NCBI GenBank assembly: GCA_024235935.1
Contig: JACKLL010000004.1
Coordinates: forward strand, 1 to 64,000
Source of the DNA: Rhodoferax sp.
GTDB taxonomy: Bacteria > Pseudomonadota > Gammaproteobacteria > Burkholderiales > Burkholderiaceae_C
DNA length: 64,000 nt
Direction of reading: 5' to 3'
Positions 8,432-18,562 of this stretch are shown here, piece after piece. Numbering within the stretch: the first letter of the stretch is position 1; every line of letters starts with the position of its first letter. The notes under the pieces are model-generated. The model was not told the origin of the DNA and made no database searches. It saw nothing but the letters and a program-made list of their open reading frames with translations. The translations under genes were made by a program, and so were the position numbers.

Positions 8432-8773
8432 ATGCGATGGGCCAAGACAAGTTTGCGCAACAGTTTTTTCGGCTGGATGGCCAACGAAACCGTCGCAGAA
8501 TCCAGCGATGATCTGGAGGTCATCCGCAAGGCCATGCTGCAGACGCTGGAGCAAGGCGGCGGCGACACCCACACCACCATCGAGCGCAAGCTGCTGTTTG
8601 CCCACGACATCGACCAGCTCTGGTACGCCCGTCCCGAACTGATGAATGCCCTCTCCGCCACCAAGGGCGAGGCCACTGCCCGGGCCTGCATGGACGACAT
8701 CACGCGGCTGTTCCAGGCACGTATCCCCGAGCGTTTCGGCCCCAAGCGCGGCGCAAGTCCACGCCGGGGCTGA
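8432..8773 (+). CDS. conserved-type hypothetical protein (113 aa)
   Basis: A small soluble, mostly helical protein, with no motif I can name. The ATG at 8432 follows GGAGG with 9-base spacing, which supports this start over the internal ATG at 8477. The centre (HTTIERKLLFAHDIDQLWYARPELM) is rich in charged and aromatic residues, and the end (ARIPERFGPKRG) is basic. It stands alone between the tctBA terminator and the phosphofructokinase gene, 150 bases upstream of the latter. Confidence 0.65.
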   Translation: MRWAKTSLRNSFFGWMANETVAESSDDLEVIRKAMLQTLEQGGGDTHTTIERKLLFAHDIDQLWYARPELMNALSATKGEATARACMDDITRLFQARIPERFGPKRGASPRRG

Positions 8774-8923
8774 TTTCCCGCCGCACTGCCGCTGCCAAAG
8801 CGACCCGGCGAACCACGGCCACCGGCTGCGGTCGCACGCAGCGCCACCGAAACGGCAGCAACTTCCCGGTGCCACGCCGAGTCGGCACAATGGGGCCTTG
8901 ACGCATCACGCGGGAGGACACAT

Positions 8924-10138
8924 ATGGGCTCCGGAAAGATACTGGTCGCGCAAGGTGGCGGGCCCACGGCGGTCATCAACCAGTCGATGGTCGGCGTGGC
9001 GCTGGAAGCGCGCCGCCATCGCGGCGTGGAGCGCGTCTATGGCGCGCGCCATGGTGTGCGGGGCATCGTCGACGAGGACTTCGTCGATCTGACCCAGGAG
9101 ACCAGCCACAACCTGGAACTGGTGGCGGCAACCCCCTCCTCGGCGCTGGGCTCGACCCGCGACAAGCCCGACGCGAAATACTGCCACGCCATCTTCGAGG
9201 TCCTGCGCGCGCACGAGATCGAGCACTTCTTCTACATCGGCGGCAACGACTCGTCCGACACGGTGCGCATCGTCAGCGAAGAGGCGCACAAGGCTGGCTA
9301 TCCGCTGCGCGCCATCCACATTCCCAAGACCATCGACAACGACCTCGTGGGCAATGACCACACACCCGGCTTCCCCTCGGCGGCGCGCTTTGTCGCGCAG
9401 GCCTTTGCCGGCGTCAACCTGGACAATGCGGCGCTGCCCGGCGTCTATGTCGGCGTGGTCATGGGGCGCCATGCCGGCTTTCTGACGGCCGCATCGGCAC
9501 TGGGCAAGAAGTTCGAGGACGACGGACCGCATCTGATCTACCTGCCCGAACGCACCTTCGACCTGGCGCAGTTCCTGGCCGACGTCAAGGCCACCTACGC
9601 GCGCTTCGGCCGCTGCGTGGTGGCGGTATCCGAGGGCATCCACGACGCATCGGGCACGCCCATGCTGAGCCTGCTGGCCAGGGAACTGGAGCATGATGCC
9701 CATGGCAATGTGCAGCTCTCGGGCACCGGCGCGCTGGCCGACCTGCTGTGCGAGGAAATCCGCAGCAAGCTGGGCATCAAGCGGGTGCGCGGCGACACCT
9801 TCGGTTATCTGCAGCGCTCCTTCATCGGCTGCGTGTCGGACGTGGACCAGCGCGAGGCCCGCGAGGTCGGCGAGAAGGCGGTGCAGTTCGCCATGTGGGG
9901 CGATCGGGATGGCTCGGTGGCGATCCGCCGCACCGGCTTCTACTCGGTCGACTACACGCTGCTGCCGCTGACAGACGTGGCCGGCAAAACGCGGGTCATG
10001 GAGGACGCCTTCATCAGCGCCAGCGGCACCGATGTCACCGATGCGTTCCGGCTGTACCTGCGCCCCCTGCTGGGCTCGGGCATGCCGGACGCATTCCGCC
10101 TGCGCGCCGCTCCCGTGCCGCGGCGCAACCCGCGCTGA
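8924..10138 (+). CDS. 6-phosphofructokinase, PPi-type/mixed-substrate branch
   Basis: Phosphorylates fructose 6-phosphate to fructose 1,6-bisphosphate in glycolysis; the 404-residue length and motifs fit the group of pyrophosphate-dependent or mixed-substrate enzymes. Visible motifs are GGGPTAVIN (11-19), FYIGGNDSSDT (103-113), the catalytic PKTIDND (134-140) and MGRHAGF (180-186). At the phosphoryl-donor position ATP enzymes carry GGDGS and classical PPi enzymes GGDDS; here it is GGND, so the donor cannot be assigned with certainty. ATG 8924 follows GGGAGGA with good spacing. The downstream YdcF-like gene starts 13 bases after the stop. Confidence 0.9.
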   Translation: MGSGKILVAQGGGPTAVINQSMVGVALEARRHRGVERVYGARHGVRGIVDEDFVDLTQETSHNLELVAATPSSALGSTRDKPDAKYCHAIFEVLRAHEIEHFFYIGGNDSSDTVRIVSEEAHKAGYPLRAIHIPKTIDNDLVGNDHTPGFPSAARFVAQAFAGVNLDNAALPGVYVGVVMGRHAGFLTAASALGKKFEDDGPHLIYLPERTFDLAQFLADVKATYARFGRCVVAVSEGIHDASGTPMLSLLARELEHDAHGNVQLSGTGALADLLCEEIRSKLGIKRVRGDTFGYLQRSFIGCVSDVDQREAREVGEKAVQFAMWGDRDGSVAIRRTGFYSVDYTLLPLTDVAGKTRVMEDAFISASGTDVTDAFRLYLRPLLGSGMPDAFRLRAAPVPRRNPR

Positions 10139-10151
10139 GCGCGATCGGCCG

Positions 10152-10919
10152 ATGTTTCTTGCCTCCAAGCTGCTGGCCTTTCTGATCGAGCCGCTGTTCT
10201 GGGTCCTGCTGCTCCTGCTGGCCGCGGTATTGCTGGGCGGGCGTCGGGCACGGCTGGGACGCACGCTGTCGGCAACGGCGCTGCTGGCACTGCTGCTGAG
10301 CAGCTGGACATCCGGGCCCGAGGCGCTGTTGCGCGAGCTGGAATCCCGCTACATCCGGCCACCGGAACAGGCGCTGCAGCATTTTGCAGGCATCGTCGTA
10401 CTGGGCGGCGCGCTGAGCAGTCCGGAGCTTTGGGAGGCGCATCCGCAGGTGGGCCTGAACGACCAGGCCGAGCGCATGACGGAGGCGGTGGCCTTGATGC
10501 GCAGCCATCCGAAGCTGCGCCTGCTGTTCACCGGCGGCAATGCGAAGATCACCGGTGAAGGGGTCAGCGAGGCGCAGCGCGCCAAGGTGTTCTTCGATGC
10601 CATGGGCGTAGACCCGTCACGGGTCAGCTATGAATCCGTGTCGCGCAACTCCTACGAGAACGCCTTGCTGACCGCATCGATACCGGGTGTCGACAAGACG
10701 CAGCCCTGGTTGCTGCTGACCTCGGCCTTCCATCTGCCGCGTGCCATGGGCGTCTTCACCCACGCCGGCTGGAATGTGACGCCATGGCCGGTCGACTACC
10801 GCACGACCGCGCATGACTCCTGGTTCGACTTCTCGCTGCACTACGGCCCGGCCCTGTGGCAGCTGGCCTTGCACGAGTGGCTGGGTTACGCCGCCTACCG
10901 CATGGCCGGATGGCTGTGA
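10152..10919 (+). CDS. YdcF/ElyC-like DUF218 membrane protein
   Basis: A 255-residue envelope protein with two N-terminal hydrophobic helices (about 5-27 and 38-54) and a C-terminal DUF218 domain. The domain hallmarks are IVVLGG at its start, the LLFTGG segment, the E-S-S/N block with VSRNSYENA, and LLLTSAFHLPRAMG. ElyC, the E. coli relative, acts on envelope lipid-carrier metabolism; a similar role here is only inferred. ATG 10152 is chosen because it begins right before the first helix; the longer frame from 10032 overlaps the phosphofructokinase gene. The gene is 3 bases from the convergent CorC-type gene. Confidence 0.87.
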   Translation: MFLASKLLAFLIEPLFWVLLLLLAAVLLGGRRARLGRTLSATALLALLLSSWTSGPEALLRELESRYIRPPEQALQHFAGIVVLGGALSSPELWEAHPQVGLNDQAERMTEAVALMRSHPKLRLLFTGGNAKITGEGVSEAQRAKVFFDAMGVDPSRVSYESVSRNSYENALLTASIPGVDKTQPWLLLTSAFHLPRAMGVFTHAGWNVTPWPVDYRTTAHDSWFDFSLHYGPALWQLALHEWLGYAAYRMAGWL

Positions 10920-10922
10920 TGC

Positions 10923-12242
10923 TCAGCTGTCGTCGGACAGCGCGATCTGCTCGGGCGTGAGCCGGGTCGCCAGCATCTTGTCGATGCGCCGTCCCTCGAG
11001 TCCGACCACCTCGAACATCCAGCCGGCACACTCGATCTTGTCGCCCATGGCCGGCAGGCTACCCGACACCGCCATCAGCAGTCCGGCCACCGTGTTGTAG
11101 CGCCCGCGGGCCTCGTCCGGCAGTTCATCGATGTCCAGCCGCGCCTTGAACTCGCCCACCGGCATGGCGCCATCGATCATCCAGCTGCCGTCGTCGCGCG
11201 GTGTGGCCCAGGCATCGACCGGCGTGTAGGGTTGCAACTCGCCGGTGATCGCCTCCAGCACGTCGTTGGGCGTGATCAGCCCCTGCACGTCGCCATATTC
11301 GTCGACCACCAGCACCATGCGGGCGGTCTTGGTGCGGAACTGCTCGAGCAACTCCATGCCCGACAAGGTCTCCGGGATGAAGACCGGCGGATGCACATGC
11401 CCGGCAATGCTGCCCTCGTCTTCAGCGCCGAGTTCGATCAGCTTGCCCAGGCTGATGATGCCCACGACATGGTCCAGCGAGCCCCGGCAGACCGGGTACC
11501 AGGAGAAGGCGCGCTTGGCACCGCCTTCGCGCAACTGCTCCAGGATCTGCCCTGCCGACTGGCTGGCATCGAGCCACTTGATGTCCGAGCGGGGCAGCAT
11601 CATCGAGATCAGCGGCCGGTCATCGAGCAGAAAGACGTTCTGCACCATCTGGCGCTCCTGCTCCTCGATGACGCCGGCATCGACGCCCTCCTCCAGGCTG
11701 GCATTGATCTCGGCCTCGGTCACGGCACGGTTGCCGGCGTTGTCGATGCGCAGCATCTTGAGCGTGGCGTGCGTGCAGGCCGACAGCAGCCAGACGAAGG
11801 GTTTGGCGATGCGCGCAACCCAGGTCATGGGCCGCGCGATCACGCGCGAGACCTGCTCGGGGTACAGCTGCCCGATGCGCTTGGGCACCAGTTCACCAAA
11901 CACGATGGTGGTGAAGGTGATCACCGTGACCACCAGTGCGGTCGCGCTGATGTCGGCCACGCCGGAGGCGATATGGAAGGTCTGCAGCCAGGCGGACAGC
12001 CGGCTGCTGAAGGCAGCCTCACCGATGATGCCGTTCAGAACCCCGATCGAGGTGATGCCGACCTGCACCGACGACAGGAAACGGGTGGGGTTCTCCAGCA
12101 GCACCAGGGCCGCCGCCGCACCATGGTCGCCGTCGTCGGCCATGCCCGTCAGGCGTGCCTTGCGGCTGGCCGTGAGCGCCAGTTCGGACATTGCAAAAAC
12201 CCCGTTGAGCAAGGTCAAGAGGGCGATCAGCAAGAAATCCAT
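10923..12242 (-). CDS. CorC/HlyC-family membrane protein (DUF21-CBS pair)
   Basis: Member of the CNNM/CorC-like family, implicated in divalent cation (Mg2+/Co2+) export or resistance. Order: an N-terminal DUF21 membrane domain of about 190 residues with four hydrophobic segments, a CBS pair (about 205-330, including DVQGLITPNDVLEAITGEL) and a C-terminal CorC/HlyC transporter-associated domain (from about 345, with the YNTVAGLLM strand). ATG 12242 places the first helix at the N-terminus; the frame reaches 12296 but that part overlaps apaH. It is divergent from apaH with only 24 bases between the start codons, so the promoters must overlap the opposite genes. Confidence 0.92.
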   Translation of the reverse strand: MDFLLIALLTLLNGVFAMSELALTASRKARLTGMADDGDHGAAAALVLLENPTRFLSSVQVGITSIGVLNGIIGEAAFSSRLSAWLQTFHIASGVADISATALVVTVITFTTIVFGELVPKRIGQLYPEQVSRVIARPMTWVARIAKPFVWLLSACTHATLKMLRIDNAGNRAVTEAEINASLEEGVDAGVIEEQERQMVQNVFLLDDRPLISMMLPRSDIKWLDASQSAGQILEQLREGGAKRAFSWYPVCRGSLDHVVGIISLGKLIELGAEDEGSIAGHVHPPVFIPETLSGMELLEQFRTKTARMVLVVDEYGDVQGLITPNDVLEAITGELQPYTPVDAWATPRDDGSWMIDGAMPVGEFKARLDIDELPDEARGRYNTVAGLLMAVSGSLPAMGDKIECAGWMFEVVGLEGRRIDKMLATRLTPEQIALSDDS

Positions 12243-12266
12243 GAATCCGGCATCAAAATCAACACC

Positions 12267-13124
12267 ATGGGACTTTACCTGATCGGCGACGTACAAGGCT
12301 GCGATGGCGCATTGCAGCGACTGTTGAACACCATCGGCTTTTCACCCAGCCGCGACACCCTGGTGCTGCTGGGCGATCTCGTCAATCGCGGCCCGGACTC
12401 ACTGGCGGTGCTGCGCCGCATGATCAAGCTGGGCGGAGCCGCCCGCTGCGTGCTGGGCAACCACGACATGCACCTGCTGGCAGTCGCACATGGCGCACGC
12501 GCGCCCCATCGCAAGGACACGCTGAATGCCATTCTGGAGGCGCCGGACCGGGAAGCCCTGCTGGCCTGGATCCGCGCCCAGCCACTGGCCCTGCACGATC
12601 GCATCGACGGCCAGGGTCTGCTGATGGTGCATGCCGGTGTTCTTCCGTCCTGGACGGCCGCAAAGACCCTGGCGCTGGCCGACGAGGTGGGGCAGCTGAT
12701 GCAGGGACCGGATTTCGGCGATTTCCTCGACCAGATGTATGCCGACACCCCGCTGCAATGGTCCGAGACGCTCAGCGCCATCCCGCGTCTGCGGGCCATC
12801 GTCAACGTGCTGACCCGGCTGCGCTTTTGCAGCGCCGACGACCGGATGGAGTTTGCGACCAAGGAGGGTGCGGATGCCGCACCCGAAGGCTTCTGGCCCT
12901 GGTTCGATGCACCCGGCCGCAAGAGCCGGGATGTCACCGTGGCGTTCGGCCACTGGTCGACGCTGGGCTGGCTCGGCCGCGATGACGTGCTGTCACTCGA
13001 CACCGGATGTGTCTGGGGCGGTCAGCTCAGTGCGGTGCGCGTGCAGCCGCGCGGCGCGGGACAGGGCTTTGCGACCGAACTGGTGCAGGTGCCTTGCCCC
13101 CAGGCCCAGCGGCCGGGTCGTTGA
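12267..13124 (+). CDS. apaH: bis(5'-nucleosyl)-tetraphosphatase, symmetrical
   Basis: Cleaves diadenosine tetraphosphate symmetrically into two ADP; a cytosolic metallophosphatase. The motifs GDVQG (7-11), GDLVNRGPDS (36-45), GNHD (about 64-67) and the later HAG and GHW blocks are all present, as expected of the family. Length 285 fits. No ksgA/apaG neighbours are present, unlike the arrangement in enterobacteria. It converges on the helicase gene, whose stop lies 18 bases away. Confidence 0.95.
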   Translation: MGLYLIGDVQGCDGALQRLLNTIGFSPSRDTLVLLGDLVNRGPDSLAVLRRMIKLGGAARCVLGNHDMHLLAVAHGARAPHRKDTLNAILEAPDREALLAWIRAQPLALHDRIDGQGLLMVHAGVLPSWTAAKTLALADEVGQLMQGPDFGDFLDQMYADTPLQWSETLSAIPRLRAIVNVLTRLRFCSADDRMEFATKEGADAAPEGFWPWFDAPGRKSRDVTVAFGHWSTLGWLGRDDVLSLDTGCVWGGQLSAVRVQPRGAGQGFATELVQVPCPQAQRPGR

Positions 13125-13142
13125 CCCGGCGCCGGGGCACGC

Positions 13143-14663
13143 TCAGGACTGCGATTCGGTCTCGTCGACCCGCGTCTCCGGCTTGAACAGGGCCGCCACG
13201 CGCCGCCGTGTCTTGATGTTGGCCGAAATGCTGCGCACCGGCCGTGGGGCATCGGCTTCCCATGCGGGCGTGTCCTTGGCTGCCGCCGGTTCCTCGTAGG
13301 GCTTGTCGAAGAACGGATCGCGCGACACCGGCGGCGGACGCACCAGGTCACGCGCGGGTGGGCGCTCACGGCGCGGCGCATCGCGATCCGCACGCGCAGG
13401 GCGACCCGCACCCCGCGGCTCTGCGCCGCCATCCTGTTCCTGGTACATGCGCCGGCCATCGTTGATGCGGCCCTGGCGGCGGATGTCGGGACTGTCTTCG
13501 TCGAACTCGATCGGCTCGATCTCCAGCTTGGCCTTGACCAGCTTCTCCAGTTCCGCCACCAGGCGCGCGTCGCTGCGTGTGACGAAGGTCACGGCCAGGC
13601 CGGAGGCGCCGGCACGGCCGGTGCGGCCGATGCGGTGGATGTAATCTTCTGCGTTGAACGGAATGTCGAAGTTGAACACCGCAGGAACGTCCTTGATGTC
13701 CAGTCCGCGGGCGGCCACATCGGTACATACCAGCAGGTCGACTTCGCCCTTCTTGAAGGCTTCCAGCGCCTTGAGCCGCTCATCCTGGCTCTTGTCGCCG
13801 TGCAAGGCCGCAGTCTTGAGGCCTTCACGCTCGAGCGAGCGTGCCAGGCGGGCGCAACCGAGCTTGCTGTTCACGAACACAAAGGCCTGCTTCACGCCGC
13901 GGCTGCGCAGCACCTGGTGCAGGGCATGGCGCTTGTCTTCGTCTCCGACGCTGTAGAAATGCTGCTCCACGGTCGAAGCCGCAGCATTGGGTCGGGCCAC
14001 CTCGATCGTCACCGGATTCTGCAGATAGCTGCCGGCCAGGCGCTTGATCTCGGGCGAGAAGGTGGCCGAGAACAGCAGCGTCGTGCGCTGCTTGGGCAGA
14101 TAGCTGAGGATGCGCTGCAGATCGGGCAGGAAGCCGATGTCCAGCATGCGGTCCGCCTCGTCGAGCACCACGTACTCGACCTGGTTGAGCACCGCGTTCT
14201 TGGCTTCGATATGGTCCAGCAGGCGGCCGGGCGTGGCCACCAGGATCTCGACGCCGCGCTTGAGCTCGGCCGTTTGCGGCTTCATGTCCATGCCGCCGAA
14301 CACGACGGTACAACGCAGCTGCGTGTACTTGGCATAGGACTTGATGGCCTGGGCCACCTGGTCGGCCAGTTCGCGCGTGGGCAACAGCACCAGCGCACGC
14401 ACCGGATGGCGCGCCGGCGAGGTGGATGCGTTCTCGTGCGCCAGCATGCGCTGCAGCAGCGGCAGCGAGAACGCAGCCGTCTTGCCGGTGCCGGTCTGGG
14501 CGGCACCCATCACGTCCAGCCCCTGCAACACCTGCGGAATGGCCTGCGCCTGGATTGGCGTCATGCTCTCGTAGCCCAGTTCGGCAACGGCCTTTGCCAG
14601 GGGGGCTGCCAATTGCAGCTGAGCGAAAGAATCGATGCGTGAAGGGGTAACGGGTTCGGTCAT
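13143..14663 (-). CDS. rhlE: DEAD-box RNA helicase, RhlE-like
   Basis: ATP-dependent RNA helicase, probably acting in ribosome assembly or RNA decay. Q motif (FAQL..LGYESMTPIQAQAIP, residues 13-43), Walker A AQTGTGKT (55-62), PTREL (94-98), DEAD (167-170), SAT (198-200) and in the second RecA domain the ARGLDI and HRIGRTGR blocks are intact. The last 110 residues are a disordered basic tail rich in Arg, Pro and Glu, as in RhlE proteins of Burkholderiales. An RhlE assignment is by overall likeness; other DEAD-box subfamilies have the same core. Confidence 0.92.
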   Translation of the reverse strand: MTEPVTPSRIDSFAQLQLAAPLAKAVAELGYESMTPIQAQAIPQVLQGLDVMGAAQTGTGKTAAFSLPLLQRMLAHENASTSPARHPVRALVLLPTRELADQVAQAIKSYAKYTQLRCTVVFGGMDMKPQTAELKRGVEILVATPGRLLDHIEAKNAVLNQVEYVVLDEADRMLDIGFLPDLQRILSYLPKQRTTLLFSATFSPEIKRLAGSYLQNPVTIEVARPNAAASTVEQHFYSVGDEDKRHALHQVLRSRGVKQAFVFVNSKLGCARLARSLEREGLKTAALHGDKSQDERLKALEAFKKGEVDLLVCTDVAARGLDIKDVPAVFNFDIPFNAEDYIHRIGRTGRAGASGLAVTFVTRSDARLVAELEKLVKAKLEIEPIEFDEDSPDIRRQGRINDGRRMYQEQDGGAEPRGAGRPARADRDAPRRERPPARDLVRPPPVSRDPFFDKPYEEPAAAKDTPAWEADAPRPVRSISANIKTRRRVAALFKPETRVDETESQS

Positions 14664-14778
14664 CTATACCTGTGCGGTGTCGGGCCCGAGGGCCTGTTTT
14701 GGGCGCCTGGGCGGGTGGTGCCCGGGGTACGGGCAAGCCGCCATTATCCCCCCATCGGGAAAAGCCCGTCCAAAAGCG

Positions 14779-15648
14779 CTAAAGCGCACGCGCCGAGAAG
14801 GTGTCGCAGCCCTTGACCGAGCCGCCCTGCAGCCCGTTGTCGAACCAGCGCTGGCGCTGGGCACTGGTGCCATGCGTGAAGCTGTCCGGCACCACGGCCC
14901 CCCCGGCGGAGCGCTGCAGCGCGTCGTCGCCGATCCTGGCTGCGGCATTCATCGCTTCCTCGACATCGCCGTTCTCCAGGATCTGGCGCGAGCGCTGCGC
15001 ATGGTGGGCCCAGACACCAGCCAGGCAGTCGGCCTGCAGTTCGAGCCGCACGCTCAGCGCGTTGTACTGCACCTGGCTGACCCGGGCGCGGGTCTGTTCC
15101 ATCTTCTCGGTGATGCCCAGCAGGTTCTGCACATGGTGGCCGACCTCGTGCGCGATGACGTAGGCCTGGGCAAAGTCGCCCGGCGCACCCAGCCGGGTGC
15201 GCAGCGTCTCATAGAAGGCAAGGTCGATGTAGACCTTCTGGTCGCCCGGGCAGTAGAACGGGCCCATGGCCGCCTGGCCGGTACCGCAGGCCGTGGGCGT
15301 GGACCCGCGGAACAGCACCAGCCGCGGCTCCTGGTAGCGCGCACCACCCTGGCTGAACACGTCTTTCCAGACGTCCTCGGTATCGGCCAGCACGGTCGAC
15401 ACGAAGCGCGCCATGGTGTCGTCCGCCGGCGGGCGGGTTGCCGGTGCCTGTTGTTGCTGCACCACGGCATCACCGCCGCTGAGCGCACCCAGGATGGTCA
15501 GTGGATTGATGCCGAAGATCCACCCCCCGACCAGGGCGATCACGATGGTTCCGATGCCGATGCCACGTCCGCCGGGGATACCGGTGCGGCCACCCGTACT
15601 GCGCCGGTCCTCGACGTTTTCTGACTGACGGTTACCTTCCCATTTCAT
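14779..15648 (-). CDS. ypfJ: neutral zinc metallopeptidase, YpfJ-like
   Basis: A membrane-anchored putative zinc metallopeptidase of the YpfJ/KPN_02809 family. One transmembrane helix (about residues 30-50, in IGIGTIVIALVGGWIFG) precedes a periplasmic domain with the HEVGHH zinc motif (about 180) and the conserved CPGDQKVYIDL block just before it. The C-terminus carries the ELQADCLAGVWAHHAQ segment with the third zinc-ligand region. ATG 15648 follows GGGGAGA. Substrates of this family are not known. It is divergent from the pyroglutamyl-peptidase gene with 41 bases between starts. Confidence 0.92.
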   Translation of the reverse strand: MKWEGNRQSENVEDRRSTGGRTGIPGGRGIGIGTIVIALVGGWIFGINPLTILGALSGGDAVVQQQQAPATRPPADDTMARFVSTVLADTEDVWKDVFSQGGARYQEPRLVLFRGSTPTACGTGQAAMGPFYCPGDQKVYIDLAFYETLRTRLGAPGDFAQAYVIAHEVGHHVQNLLGITEKMEQTRARVSQVQYNALSVRLELQADCLAGVWAHHAQRSRQILENGDVEEAMNAAARIGDDALQRSAGGAVVPDSFTHGTSAQRQRWFDNGLQGGSVKGCDTFSARAL

Positions 15649-15689
15649 GAAATCTCCCCTGGCGCAGCAAATCACGTTACATTGCCGCC

Positions 15690-16400
15690 ATGTTACGAAA
15701 ACCCGTTGCGCCGAGCGCCCAGCAGGGCCGGCTCGCACCTGTATCCCATCGTGCAACCCCTCGGGCCACCGTCCTGCTGACCGGTTTCGCCCCGTTTGGC
15801 GGCGAAACCCTCAACTCCAGCTGGGAGGCCGTCCAGGCCTTGCAAGGCGAACAGATCGCGGGCCATACCGTCGTCTGCGCCGAACTGCCCACCGTCTTCT
15901 ACGTCTCGCTCGAACAGCTGATGAACCTGGTACGGGAAAACCACCCGGCCCTGGTCATCTGCGTCGGCCAGGCCAGCAACCGCCAGGCCATTTCGCTCGA
16001 ACGCATCGCCATCAACATCGCCGATGCCCGCATCCCGGACAACGCCGGTGCACAGCCGATCGACAAGCCGGTGGTCAGCGGCGCCCAACCGGCCTATTTC
16101 TCCAGTCTGCCGATCAAGGCCATGCTACGCGATCTGAGCGCCGCCGGGTTGCCGGCCGAAATCTCGCAGTCGGCCGGCACCTTCGTCTGCAACCACCTGT
16201 TCTACGGCCTGATGCACGACCTGGAGCGGCGACGTGCGCTGACCGGCGTGCGCGGCGGCTTCATCCACCTGCCGGCACTCGGCGGCGCAGGCACCCCGGC
16301 CATGGCGTTGCAGGACATGCAGCAGGGCCTGCGCATTGCCATTGCCAGCGCGCTGGCCACGACGCGGGACGTCAAGCTCGCCGCCGGCGCCACGGCCTGA
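15690..16400 (+). CDS. pcp: pyroglutamyl-peptidase I
   Basis: Cytosolic cysteine peptidase (family C15) that removes N-terminal pyroglutamate from peptides. The catalytic triad is visible: Glu104 in SLERIAIN, Cys167 in GTFVCNH and His193 in FIHLP. The N-terminal LLTGFAPFGGETLNSSWEAV block is the family signature. The protein has about 25 extra residues at the N-terminus before that block; the real start may lie a little downstream, but no better ATG is present. It ends 17 bases from the convergent dcd gene. Confidence 0.95.
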   Translation: MLRKPVAPSAQQGRLAPVSHRATPRATVLLTGFAPFGGETLNSSWEAVQALQGEQIAGHTVVCAELPTVFYVSLEQLMNLVRENHPALVICVGQASNRQAISLERIAINIADARIPDNAGAQPIDKPVVSGAQPAYFSSLPIKAMLRDLSAAGLPAEISQSAGTFVCNHLFYGLMHDLERRRALTGVRGGFIHLPALGGAGTPAMALQDMQQGLRIAIASALATTRDVKLAAGATA

Positions 16401-16417
16401 GCCGCGCCCACGGGCGC

Positions 16418-16984
<567 letters not shown>

Positions 16985-17076
16985 GCTGGGGGTGGGCTGG
17001 TCGGTATCGAAACGCCGATTGTAGGAACACCGCCAGCGCAGCCGGCAATATCGCCAGGCCCCGCAGGTCCGGCGCT

Positions 17077-18360
17077 TCAGCCGGCGCCAGCGATCACCGT
17101 ACGCGCCACCAGCCGGTCGTCGCCCAGCACGATCATGGCGAACAGCAATTCCTCCAGGCTGGCGGCCTGTCCGGTGCGCCTCGCCATCAGGGCGGTACAG
17201 CGGGGATCGAGAACGATGAAGTCGGCCTCGCAGCCCGGCTGCAGGTTGCCCACCACGCCGCCCAGCCCCAGCGCCTGCGCTGCGCCGGCCGTGTGCTGCC
17301 ACCACAGCTGCTGCGGGCTCAAGCTCAGCCCGGTCTTGGTCTGCCCTTCGCGGCCCACGCAATACGCCGCCAGCATGGTGTGAAACGGCGACAGCGAGGT
17401 GCCGCCACCGACGTCGCTGGCCAGACCGTAGCGAAAACCGACCCGGTCGGCGCCGGAGTAGTCGAAGAAGCCACTGCCCAGGAACAGGTTGCTGGTCGGG
17501 CTGACAGCTGCCGCCGCACCGGTATCGCGCATCAGCGCGCGGTCGTCATCGTCGAAGTGGATGCAATGGGCATAGATGGCACGCGCGCGCAGCAGGCCGA
17601 AATCGTCGTACACCGACAGATAGGAACGGGACTGCGGAAACAGGCTGCGGGCCCATGCGATCTCGTCCTTGTTCTCCGCCACATGCGACTGGATCCAGAC
17701 GTCAGGGTACCGCGCGGCCAGTTCACCGGCGCCGCGCAACTGCGCCTCGCTGCAGCTGGGTGCAAACCGCGGCGTGATCGCGTAGCCGAGCCGGCCCCGG
17801 CCATGCCAGCGCTGGATGAGCGCCTCGGTGTCGACCAGCCCCTGCACCGTGTCGTCACGCACGCCATCGGGCGAATGCCTGTCCTGCAGCACCTTGCCGC
17901 AGATCATGCGCATGCGCCGGCGCGCCGCCTCCGTGAAGAATGCCTCCACCGAGGCCGGGTGCGAAGTGGCGAAGGTGAGCGCCGTCGTCACGCCGTTGCG
18001 CACCAGTTCGGTCAGGAAGAACTGTGCGGCGTCGGCGCTGTGCGCAGCGTCGGCAAACCGCGCCTCCTGCGGAAAGGTGTAGTTCTCCAGCCAGGGCAAC
18101 AGCCCGCTGGCCGGCGAGCCGATCACGTCGATCTGCGGAAAATGCACATGCAGATCGACAAAGCCGGGGGCGATGATCCGCCCGGGGAGGTGTTCCAGCG
18201 GCACCTGGACATAATTTTCGATCAGGCTGTCGTAGGCACCGACCGCCAGTATCCGTTCGGTGCCTGTCCCGTCGGACCCGACCACCAGCAGCCCGTCCTT
18301 GTCGAATACGGCCTGGTGTTGCGCATCGAAACGCAGGATGGCGGCGCGGTAGGCTTTCAT
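17077..18360 (-). CDS. guaD: guanine deaminase
   Basis: Zinc amidohydrolase converting guanine to xanthine, the entry of guanine into purine degradation. The first zinc ligands are in DLHVHFPQ (His71, His73); the metal and catalytic residues later are in IQSHVAENKDE and YAHCIHF, and SDVGGGTSLSPFHTM carries the final Asp. These blocks fit guanine deaminase rather than the related chlorohydrolases. ATG 18360 is used; the frame reaches 18405 but the extra residues are not conserved-looking. It follows the BMP-type binding-protein gene on the same strand after a 202-bp gap, consistent with the purine-salvage group. Confidence 0.94.
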   Translation of the reverse strand: MKAYRAAILRFDAQHQAVFDKDGLLVVGSDGTGTERILAVGAYDSLIENYVQVPLEHLPGRIIAPGFVDLHVHFPQIDVIGSPASGLLPWLENYTFPQEARFADAAHSADAAQFFLTELVRNGVTTALTFATSHPASVEAFFTEAARRRMRMICGKVLQDRHSPDGVRDDTVQGLVDTEALIQRWHGRGRLGYAITPRFAPSCSEAQLRGAGELAARYPDVWIQSHVAENKDEIAWARSLFPQSRSYLSVYDDFGLLRARAIYAHCIHFDDDDRALMRDTGAAAAVSPTSNLFLGSGFFDYSGADRVGFRYGLASDVGGGTSLSPFHTMLAAYCVGREGQTKTGLSLSPQQLWWQHTAGAAQALGLGGVVGNLQPGCEADFIVLDPRCTALMARRTGQAASLEELLFAMIVLGDDRLVARTVIAGAG

Positions 18361-18562
18361 GGCTATGGAGCTTACCGAAGAATGCTGCCAGTCGGCATAC
18401 GCCACTTGCCATACTGTTCATCGCGCGGGACGCGCGCTGCGCAGGGTCGCTCCCCGGCAAACGCGCACCCTGGCGCATGGGAAGAAGACTGCCCGATGCA
18501 CTTCGTCCGCGCGGATGTTCGCAGGGATGCCCTCCCGGAAACCGGCCGGATACGCCCCACGC

